Assembly (NCBI GenBank): GCA_000803105.1
Contig: JTDA01000003.1
Location: 124,001-188,000, forward strand
DNA from: Coprobacter secundus
GTDB lineage: Bacteria; Bacteroidota; Bacteroidia; Bacteroidales; Coprobacteraceae
Direction of reading: 5' to 3'
DNA: 64,000 bases
The position numbers were made by a program, and so were the translations under genes. Each line of letters begins with the position of its first letter. Position 1 is the first letter of the stretch. The notes under the pieces were generated by a model. The model searched no databases, was not told where the DNA came from, and saw only the letters and a program-made list of their open reading frames with translations. Of this stretch, positions 55,501 through 62,106 are shown in pieces.

Positions 55501-55638
55501 ACTACTGATAAAAGACGGCACTTCTGGGGCTTCGAAAGAGAGCAACCGCTCATGCTGTACTAATTGAGCAGAAGTTGTTAAAGAAAATAAAGATGCCAAT
55601 AGAAGGCCGGTTCCGTGTTTAAATAAGTTACATTTCAT
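52549..55638 (-). CDS. Polysaccharide lyase family 8, chondroitinase ABC-like (second copy)
   Basis: The 1029-residue secreted lyase has a signal peptide ending TTSAQ (residue 25). The N-terminal beta-sandwich contains FEAPEVPSFISSEKSE and YKDGTQALNWKFKPGG, like chondroitinase ABC. Catalytic candidates are His465 and Tyr472 in FHHCNNYPAYAVGGLDG and Arg525 in WSMSGRHPDGKGK; the spacings (7 and 53) are close to those of chondroitinase ABC I (7 and 52). Unlike the first PL8 it ends FTCKDAASFEVKLTK with no T9SS-like tail, so the two may act in different places. It has its own transcription unit, 99 bp from the regulator gene on the same strand. Confidence 0.9.
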   Translation of the reverse strand: MKCNLFKHGTGLLLASLFSLTTSAQLVQHERLLSFEAPEVPSFISSEKSELSITPEHYKDGTQALNWKFKPGGILSIQKDLQFEPKDPTGKDTYLSGFVVWIYNKKATDKLLNFEFLKDGKICSHFPMGLNFTGWRAAWVCYERDMQGTPEIGMNEIRIVAPDEAGELCIDHLLTAAKMDHRYQTADIQVPFVNAATTSHWLVVYKNSKIRPDIALEATVTPQQKKEIALLESRLREIIYQPSQLTDKTMQSIRKAYARYGITYNNKGEVKGMPLFFGRAVEAYERIVPNYNPNIFNDNYMELKEYFNLMNKIAIAYNNATEEKNKLELKKMFLAMYDHVTDQGVAYGSCLGNFTHYGYSFRGYYTSYFLMKDVLRDAGKLDDAEKGMRWYSIANEVFIKPNIWGLDMDSFNTTTTGRIASILMMEDSPEKVQYLKAFSRWINNGCLPADGLLGSFKPDGGAFHHCNNYPAYAVGGLDGATNMIYLLSRTSFAVSELGHNTVKNVLLAMRFYCNKLDFPWSMSGRHPDGKGKLVPMHYAMMALAGTPDKSQTIDKEMGNAYLRLVTNVKEHETDNPEYIPFVPSSREQAMKEKLQAENCIAEGNPQGNWNLGYGCTNIQRRDNWSAVARGHSRYFWASEHYRGVNIYGRYLAHGSLQLLTARNKYDDVSSKTSGWVEEGFDWGRIPGATAIHLPIEQLKAVVLNVDKYSGYEEMLYSDEAFAGGITQEKKNGAFGMKLHEHDKYNGSLRARKSYHFFDNKIICLGSDIENINNDYDTETTVFQLALLNKQDKSYWNNPIIGKNYWIDHINTGYYIPAIKGYDTAILETHYNQHSMSNEGKPTTGDWISLTINHGKAPQGRAYQYVILPQISKETMELFIKKPTYKVLQQNSKAHIVQDLNTNTTSYILFETPEVLPEGLIQHVDTTCLVMIHELDKKEAILTVSNPDLALYRGASDEKLDAQGKRIERSIYSRPWISNKSQEIPVRVTLKGRWNISENPACKVISCNKKATTLEFTCKDAASFEVKLTK

Positions 55639-55737
55639 AGCATATACGAGATTTTGTCACACAAAGATGGTAACTATACGATAAAATGGAGATAAAAATC
55701 GTACAGAAATAGTACTTTTTTTATTCATATCGGTTAA

Positions 55738-58700
55738 TCAATACACGTTTTCAGACATTGATTCATTGTTATCTTCTTCTTCCCCAGATATTCCTTTTCG
55801 ATAAGATATGGGATTGATATGATATTGGGCTTTGAAACATTTGCTGAAATAGCGAGATGAGTTGAAGCCTACCATATCAGAGATTTCGGATATGTTCAGT
55901 TCAGGGTTGTTCTTTAATAAAATTGCTGCTTTTTTCAGGCGAATTGTAGAGATGAATTCATTGGGTGTCTGCCCCGTTATAGCTTTTATTTTGGCAAATA
56001 AATTAGTACGAGCAATTCCCATTTCTCGTGCAAAAATATTAATATTAAATTCGGGATTATCTATGTATTTTTCTATAATTTTCACGGCCTTGTCCAGTAT
56101 ATTTTTATCCATAGCATTGGTTGCCAGCATTTTCAGCGCAGTTTGAGGTTGCTTACTAAATTTTTCTTGAAGAATAATACGGCTGTTTACCAAGTTGTTA
56201 CAACGAGATACCAACAAATTAATATTAAAAGGCTTGGTGACATAGTCATCGGCCCCTAAACGTAGTCCTTCCATATTATACTCTATTGCTGTCCTGGCGG
56301 TTATCAATACGACAGGAATATGGCAAGTATCGATGTCATTTTTTATCAATTTGCATAATTCCGTTCCAGACATTCTGGGTATCATCACATCACTTAAAAC
56401 AATATCCGGTAGCTCTTCTTTTACTTTTTCCCAACCATCCTGACCATCAGAAGATGTTATGACTGTATAAAAAGTGGAGAAGATACTGACGAGCATTTCT
56501 TTCAGTTCATCGTTATCTTCTACAATCAGCATTTTTACGTTATTATTTTTCAAAGCTGGTGTATCTGTCAATTCTTGTTCCCTTAGGTCTATTTCAGGCT
56601 TGGCAATTTCGAGCAGAGGTTTAGTCGTATTTTCGGGTTCGCATATTTGCTCTTTTTTGAAATGAGTTTCGCCTAATTTGAGTCGTACTGTAAATGTAGC
56701 CCCTTTTCCTAATTCACTATTTACATTGATTGTGCCGTGGTGAAGTTCTACAATACCTTTTGCGAAAGCTAAACCGATACCTGTGCCTGATTGGGTTTGT
56801 GCGTTTTGGTAAAATCGATCAAATATTTTATCTATATCTTCTGGAGCAATACCTGTACCGGTATCGTTAACATCAATGACTGCTTCGTTATTTTCTTTCC
56901 GTACTTTAATAGTAATTATACCATCTTTCTTCGTATGTTTAAGGGCATTGGATATCAGGTTATTTATTACTTTCTGCATTTGTTTTGCGTCGAACCATAC
57001 ATCCAATGTATCTATTTCTTTTTGGAATATAAATTGTATTTGTTTTGCTGCAGTATATTCTTTGAATATCAAGTAATTTTCATACAAAAAATTTACAATG
57101 TCATAATGCCATACTTTTATTTTCATATGTCCTTGTTCTTGCTTCCTGAAATCGAGTAGTTCCGTGATAAGCTCTTGTAATTGCAGACAATTTTTATAAA
57201 TTCCTAATATTTTGTTATATACAGCCGGAGCAAAAGATTGTACTTGCATTAACATTTCTGCATAACCGGTAATAAGAGTCAAAGGTGTACGGAACTCATG
57301 GGAAATGTTGGTAAAGAAACGTAATTTGGACTGATTCAGCCGTTCTATATCTTGAATATGTTTTTTTTCATATTTCAAAGACTCTTGTAGCTTGATACGC
57401 CCTTTGTATGTTCTTATTAAATAAAAGAGAATGATACCGATAACTAAAATATATATCGTATAAGCGTAAATAGTTTTATAAAAAGGAGGGAGTACTTTGA
57501 TATAAAGTTTAGCTTCAGGAGTGAATGGATTATTTTTTCCTTTTATTATTAATATATATTTGCCTGGATTTAAATTTGTGTAAGTAATGGAGTGTTGGCC
57601 GTGTGTCTCGGTCCATTTATCAGAAAATCCTTCTAATTTGTAAATAATTTCATCTTTATTGGCTGGGATAAAATTTGATACTGCAAATTCTATGCTGAAT
57701 ACGGAATGTTGACTTTGTAAAGTAATTTCTTTTGTATTACAGAGCGAGTTGTGTAATATGCCTGTATCATCGTTGATTTTTACGTCTTTTCCGTTGACAC
57801 TTAAACGGTTTAGTATAATGTTATAAGGTTTTGGGGCAAATCGGAGATCTTTTTCATTAAAAGAAATAAGACCGGTAACACCTCCTAAAAAGACTTCACC
57901 TTCAGCGGATAGGTAGAGGGCGTTTTCGTTGGCTGTCATTAGTGGGAATCCGTCTTCTATTGTATAATTGTAAAAAGACTTACTGGATTGGTCGAATTGC
58001 GAAAATCCTTTGTTGGTAATTACTAATAATTTACCATAACGGGACTCACAAACAGAGTAGACACAGTCACTGGATAATCCATTACTTTGCATATCAAAGT
58101 TTTCAAAGGTTTTAGTTTTGTAATTGTATCTGTCAAGCCCGCTTCCAGAAGTAGAAAACCATAGATCATTATAATGACTTTCGGTAATGTCATTTACATT
58201 ATTATTACTTAAACTTGTCGAATCTTTTGGGTCATGACGATAATTGGTCAATTCATTGGTATCGAAACGATAAGCAAAAACTCCTTCTCCAGTGGCAGCG
58301 ATCCATAAGGTGCCTTCGTGATCGAAAAATAAAGAGGCGACCATCTTTATGGAATGTCCCAGTTTAATGTCTTTAAACATTTGTCGGCATTTTCCATCCA
58401 CTGGATTGAACATACAGACCCCATTTTGAGTGGCAATGATAAGACTATCTTTATAAGGGACAATATCTCGGATGATATTGGACGGGAGACTTTCATTATC
58501 TCCTTCTTTAGAGGGATAGTTAGTGAAAAGGTTTGTCTTCAAATCTAGTTTATTCAAGCTTCCTAAATGTGTGCCTATCCATAAACAATCGTGGTCTGTA
58601 TCGTAATATAGAACTTTGATGTTGTTTTGTGAAATACTATTCTGTCCGGGAATATGTTTATACCATTTGAATGTTTTGGTTTTAGGGTCATATTTATTCA

Positions 58701-59790
58701 ATCCACCTCCCTCGGTAGCAATCCATAAGTTACCGTGCTTATCTTCCAACATATGGCTGACAATGGGAGAGCTCAACCCTTCTTCTTCTTTGGTGGACAT
58801 CTTGAAACGGGTATAGATTTCGTATTCTGGATTAAAATAGTTTACGCCTCCGAAATATGTTCCCATCCAAAGAGAGCCTTGCTGATCTTTGACAATGCAC
58901 CAGATAGACGAGTGGGTCAGACTTTCCGGATTATTTATATCTGCTTCAAAACGCATAAATTCTCCTGTTTTTTTATCATAACGGTTTAACCCATGAAAAG
59001 TACCGATCCACATATAACCGGCATTGTCTTCACAACAGTCACGGACAAAATCAGAACATAAGCCATTTTTATCAATTGGATTGTAGCGAAAGTTCTTGAT
59101 AGAGTCTTTTGTGAACCAAAAGAGCCCGTTGGTCCAACTGCCGACCCAAATGCCATATTCTTTGTCTTTGTAGATACTGGTTATATTCCCCTTTTTTACT
59201 GGCTGGTCTATCAAAACTTTGTTTTCTGTATTTAATCGGTATAAACCATTATTGGAGGTGCCGATCCAGAATATGCCATTGTTATCTTTCAGCAAGCGAC
59301 TGATTCTTGCGTATTTGTCAGGTAGTCTGAAAAAAGGTACTATCTTTCTTAAATCTGGGTCGAAGATACATAGTTCATTGCCGAGACCAATATAAAGGAC
59401 TTCGTTATAATAGATAGCACCTACATCTCCTTCTATAAGGGTAGTGAATTTCTCTGTTTTAAAATTAAACTCAGAGAGACCTTCTGTACAAAGTAAATAG
59501 ATAATTCCTTCTTGATTTCCTTCCAATTGGATTACTGTATTGCAAAATAAGCTGTTCGGATTCCCTTTTTGTAATTTGAATGTTTTGATATCGTTGCCAT
59601 TATAACGGCATAAACCATCTCGTGTTCCAATCCAAACAAAACCATATTCATCTATGTAAATGGAGTTGACTGTAATCTGAGATAGTCCTTCATTGGTCGT
59701 CAAATGCCGGAAAGTAAAGTCTTGAGCTTTGCTTACTTTTGCGAAGACAATAAATAATAAACTGATTAAGATTAAACCTTTTGTTTTCAA
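55738..59790 (-). CDS. Hybrid two-component sensor/regulator (HTCS) of the PUL
   Basis: The 1350-residue single-chain sensor and regulator has in order: a signal peptide; two seven-bladed Reg_prop propellers in the periplasm (repeats such as DEYGFVWIGTRDGLCRYN, NAGYMWIGTFHGLNRYD, HGNLWIATEGGGLNKYD); a Y_Y_Y domain (YKLEGFSDKWTETHGQHSITYTNL-type, near 730); one membrane segment near 775-795; and a HisKA with phospho-acceptor His831 in NISHEFRTPLTLI. These are followed by an ATPase (NLISNALKHTKKDG, GTGIGLAFAKG), a receiver with Asp1134 in VLSDVMIPRMSG, and an AraC HTH (FNSSRYFSKCFKAQYHINPISYRKG). Related HTCS bind oligosaccharides and switch on the adjacent locus. The ligand here is likely an unsaturated GAG disaccharide. 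Confidence 0.96.
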   Translation of the reverse strand: MKTKGLILISLLFIVFAKVSKAQDFTFRHLTTNEGLSQITVNSIYIDEYGFVWIGTRDGLCRYNGNDIKTFKLQKGNPNSLFCNTVIQLEGNQEGIIYLLCTEGLSEFNFKTEKFTTLIEGDVGAIYYNEVLYIGLGNELCIFDPDLRKIVPFFRLPDKYARISRLLKDNNGIFWIGTSNNGLYRLNTENKVLIDQPVKKGNITSIYKDKEYGIWVGSWTNGLFWFTKDSIKNFRYNPIDKNGLCSDFVRDCCEDNAGYMWIGTFHGLNRYDKKTGEFMRFEADINNPESLTHSSIWCIVKDQQGSLWMGTYFGGVNYFNPEYEIYTRFKMSTKEEEGLSSPIVSHMLEDKHGNLWIATEGGGLNKYDPKTKTFKWYKHIPGQNSISQNNIKVLYYDTDHDCLWIGTHLGSLNKLDLKTNLFTNYPSKEGDNESLPSNIIRDIVPYKDSLIIATQNGVCMFNPVDGKCRQMFKDIKLGHSIKMVASLFFDHEGTLWIAATGEGVFAYRFDTNELTNYRHDPKDSTSLSNNNVNDITESHYNDLWFSTSGSGLDRYNYKTKTFENFDMQSNGLSSDCVYSVCESRYGKLLVITNKGFSQFDQSSKSFYNYTIEDGFPLMTANENALYLSAEGEVFLGGVTGLISFNEKDLRFAPKPYNIILNRLSVNGKDVKINDDTGILHNSLCNTKEITLQSQHSVFSIEFAVSNFIPANKDEIIYKLEGFSDKWTETHGQHSITYTNLNPGKYILIIKGKNNPFTPEAKLYIKVLPPFYKTIYAYTIYILVIGIILFYLIRTYKGRIKLQESLKYEKKHIQDIERLNQSKLRFFTNISHEFRTPLTLITGYAEMLMQVQSFAPAVYNKILGIYKNCLQLQELITELLDFRKQEQGHMKIKVWHYDIVNFLYENYLIFKEYTAAKQIQFIFQKEIDTLDVWFDAKQMQKVINNLISNALKHTKKDGIITIKVRKENNEAVIDVNDTGTGIAPEDIDKIFDRFYQNAQTQSGTGIGLAFAKGIVELHHGTINVNSELGKGATFTVRLKLGETHFKKEQICEPENTTKPLLEIAKPEIDLREQELTDTPALKNNNVKMLIVEDNDELKEMLVSIFSTFYTVITSSDGQDGWEKVKEELPDIVLSDVMIPRMSGTELCKLIKNDIDTCHIPVVLITARTAIEYNMEGLRLGADDYVTKPFNINLLVSRCNNLVNSRIILQEKFSKQPQTALKMLATNAMDKNILDKAVKIIEKYIDNPEFNINIFAREMGIARTNLFAKIKAITGQTPNEFISTIRLKKAAILLKNNPELNISEISDMVGFNSSRYFSKCFKAQYHINPISYRKGISGEEEDNNESMSENVY

Positions 59791-59954
59791 TGTCTTGCGT
59801 ATTAGGTTATTTCATAAAAATATAAATGTATTATTTTGTATGTTACAGGAAGTCTCAATATAAATGACTTCGGAACTTTTTGCTCTATGAATAATCTTAA
59901 AGCCTTCTTTAAAACTTTAAACGGCAAACCTTTGAATTCTAGTTACAAATATAT

Positions 59955-60000
59955 AAAAAAATCTCTCTTCCCCAATAACTATAGGATGGAAAGAGAGATT
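59955..60000 (-). terminator. Second of two tandem terminators behind greA
   Basis: A 10-bp AATCTCTCTT/AAGAGAGATT stem, extendable by two further pairs across a bulge, is followed on the minus strand by seven T. It stops transcription from greA toward the HTCS gene. Confidence 0.8.
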
Positions 60001-60015
60001 CTTTTACTAAATTTG

Positions 60016-60059
60016 AAAAGCGATTCAAACGCACTTTTAAGTTGGCTTGAATCGCTTTT
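60016..60059 (-). terminator. First of two tandem terminators behind greA
   Basis: A perfect 13-bp stem (60016-60028 with 60047-60059) with an 18-nt loop lies immediately after the greA stop codon. Confidence 0.7.
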
Positions 60060-60062
60060 TCT

Positions 60063-60533
60063 TTATATCGATATATCAATAATTTCAAATGTCATTAGAC
60101 CGGACGGAACTTGTATTTCTACAATGTCTCCTACTTTTTTACCGATTAATCCTTTCCCTATAGGTGTGCTTACTGCTATTTTTCCTTCTTTTAGGTTAGC
60201 CTCACTTTCTGATACTAACATATACTGCATAACAGCATTATTCTTGGTATTTTTTATTTTTACTTTGTTCAGTATTTGGACAGTGTGGGTATTTAACTTT
60301 GTTTCGTCAATTAAACGAGCATTAGCTACTTTATCTTTTAATTGAGCTATTTTCATTTCAAGCATGCCTTGAGCTTCTTTGGCTGCATCATACTCTGCAT
60401 TTTCAGAAAGGTCGCCTTTATCTCGTGCTTCTGCGATTTGTCTTGAAATTTCCGGACGCTTTACATTTTCCATGTAAGCGATTTCTTCAAGCATTTTCTT
60501 ATAACCTTCTTCGGTCATATAACTAATTGCCAT
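60063..60533 (-). CDS. greA: Transcript cleavage/elongation factor GreA
   Basis: The 156-residue factor rescues backtracked RNA polymerase by stimulating transcript cleavage. The N-terminal coiled coil holds the family signature AEARDKGDLSENAEYDAAKE, including the acidic tip residues Asp and Glu in DLSENAEY. The C-terminal globular domain has DIVEIQVPSGLMTFEIIDI and GKGLIGKKVGD, which are typical. The gene is monocistronic with a clear promoter about 110 bp upstream, a leader hairpin and two tandem terminators. Confidence 0.96.
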   Translation of the reverse strand: MAISYMTEEGYKKMLEEIAYMENVKRPEISRQIAEARDKGDLSENAEYDAAKEAQGMLEMKIAQLKDKVANARLIDETKLNTHTVQILNKVKIKNTKNNAVMQYMLVSESEANLKEGKIAVSTPIGKGLIGKKVGDIVEIQVPSGLMTFEIIDISI

Positions 60534-60588
60534 AATTTTGATCTCCTATAGTTTTTATTATTTAAATTGTTTCCGTTTTTTATAAAAC

Positions 60589-60625
60589 AAAAAGAATCCC
60601 CGCTGTTCAGCCGGAACTCCTTTTT
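60589..60625 (-). promoter_or_regulatory. Leader hairpin upstream of greA
   Basis: An imperfect hairpin (AAAAAGGAGTTCC paired with GGGGATTCTTTTT around GCTG/CAGC) lies in the predicted greA leader and is followed by TTCTTTTTGTTTT on the coding strand. This looks like an attenuator, though the stem is irregular. Confidence 0.4.
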
Positions 60626-60641
60626 GTGTTCTTCTGTATTG

Positions 60642-60672
60642 CAAAGATAATCTCTTTTTTTGACTTGCCAAA
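60642..60672 (-). promoter_or_regulatory. greA promoter, textbook Bacteroides type
   Basis: On the minus strand TTTG (60669-60672) is separated by exactly 19 bp from TATCTTTG (60642-60649), matching the sigma-ABfr consensus fully. Transcription should start near 60635. Confidence 0.85.
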
Positions 60673-60729
60673 TAAAAAGCAAAATCTTTCTAACTTTCTA
60701 TATTAGAAATATTTATTTATGGAGTTTTA

Positions 60730-61863
60730 TTATAAAAGTTTTTTTATTTCATTTTCAATCTCTTTCATAGATGTCAATCGAGTGCGGATAGCTCCAGTTC
60801 TGTCGAGAAGATAAGCTGTTGGTAATTGCTGTACATTGTAGGTAGCAGCAATACGAGAATTCAGGCTATTTGCGTCTCTTACACATATCCAAGGCAGATT
60901 TGACGCGGATACTTTCCAGAAATTATCATCATTGTCAAGAGAAATTTGGAAGATTTCGACTCCTTGTTGTTTATATTTCCGATATATTTCAGCCAATAAT
61001 AAATTGTATTGTGGAGAATATTCAGTCTGATAGGCTGTAAAGTCCAATAAGACCACTTTACCTTTTAATGAGGAAAGAGTTTGTTTTTTTCCATATATAT
61101 CTGGTAAAGATATATCGATGACCGATGCTATGGTATCTATTTTTATGGTGTTACCCTTCTCAGCGATACGAGCCATTTTTAGAGCTTCTATAGCCATATT
61201 ATGTAATTGCTTCGCCCGTACAGAATTTTTATAGTAAAAATCGTATTGTGTAGCGACAGCCCGGATTGCCTTGCTATCTTCTTTATCATATGGGTCAAAT
61301 ATATCTTGCCCGTTGATTTGTTGGAAAATAGCGAAGTAAGCAGCTGTAGAACGGGGATTTTCATAGATTAAAGGGAGAATTTCTTTTTTATAGTTCTGTA
61401 CTTTTTCAAGTAGTTGTTGTGCAAGTAGTTGAGAATTGTTCTCCGGATTTTTGATTTGTTCGTTGTATTTATCAACGTATTTCTTTAATTCTTGACCGGC
61501 TAATGCGATTATTCTTATTTTTTCACTATTATCAGAACCTTCAACTTTATAATTGGATGTAAATCCCGGTTCTTGAGCATTTATGATAATTGTTTCGGTA
61601 GAATCTATCGAAAAATTTATATATGAGTTCTTTAGACGGAGTCGATAAAATTCAGGATATTCGGGAGCTTTGGCATGAAATTCGTACTCACCAGAAGTCT
61701 TAAGTTTGACAGAGTCTAAGACTTGTATTCTATGTATTTCATTAGCCTCCAAATAAAGTATTTCTCCGCCTGCCCCAGAAATAACACCTTTTACTGTGAA
61801 ATCATTATGATGACAAGCACTAAATAATACGGCAGTAAATAATATTAAAATATATTTTTTCAT
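60730..61863 (-). CDS. TlpA-like thioredoxin-fold lipoprotein (DUF4369 type) lacking CxxC
   Basis: The 377-residue lipoprotein has a lipobox (LFSAC, Cys17). Residues 25-120 form a DUF4369-like beta domain (FTVKGVISGAGGEILYLE), a helical linker follows, and residues 240-377 form a thioredoxin/AhpC-TSA fold (LSSLKGKVVLLDFTAYQ, VEIFQISLDNDDNFWK, YNVQQLPTAYLLDRTGAI with the cis-Pro). Where redox-active members have WCxPC after the first strand, this protein has TAYQTEYSPQYN, so both Cys are absent and thiol-disulfide exchange is unlikely. It may bind a ligand or be a structural partner. It stands alone, divergent from pnp. Confidence 0.85.
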   Translation of the reverse strand: MKKYILILFTAVLFSACHHNDFTVKGVISGAGGEILYLEANEIHRIQVLDSVKLKTSGEYEFHAKAPEYPEFYRLRLKNSYINFSIDSTETIIINAQEPGFTSNYKVEGSDNSEKIRIIALAGQELKKYVDKYNEQIKNPENNSQLLAQQLLEKVQNYKKEILPLIYENPRSTAAYFAIFQQINGQDIFDPYDKEDSKAIRAVATQYDFYYKNSVRAKQLHNMAIEALKMARIAEKGNTIKIDTIASVIDISLPDIYGKKQTLSSLKGKVVLLDFTAYQTEYSPQYNLLLAEIYRKYKQQGVEIFQISLDNDDNFWKVSASNLPWICVRDANSLNSRIAATYNVQQLPTAYLLDRTGAIRTRLTSMKEIENEIKKLL

Positions 61864-62024
61864 ATAGATAATGTGTTTGGATTATTGAGATAATCTGTTA
61901 CAAAGATATGTTTTTTCATTGTACTCACAATTCTTTGGTAAGATTAAAAAGAAAGTAAAAATACAAAAAGGTGCTCTTTAGGAAAGGATTTCTTATATAT
62001 AAAAAAGTAGTTTTTATATTTTTC

Positions 62025-62097
62025 TTTCATTTTCACGCGGTTGCGCATAAAAGTTTGTTTATCTTTGCATGATTTTGGACAGAAAGTGAAAATGAAA
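62025..62097. repeat. Perfect 12-bp inverted repeat flanking the pnp promoter
   Basis: TTTCATTTTCAC at 62025-62036 and its exact complement at 62086-62097 enclose the pnp -7 box. The left arm should be upstream of the start of transcription, so DNA binding is more likely than an RNA hairpin. Confidence 0.65.
62060..62067 (+). promoter_or_regulatory. pnp promoter -7 box
   Basis: TATCTTTG matches the Bacteroides -7 element. A TTG stands at 62041-62043, 16 bp upstream, shorter than the usual 19-21 spacing, so the -33 part is uncertain. It predicts a leader of about 35 nt. Confidence 0.5.
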
Positions 62098-62106
62098 TAA
62101 AGATTT

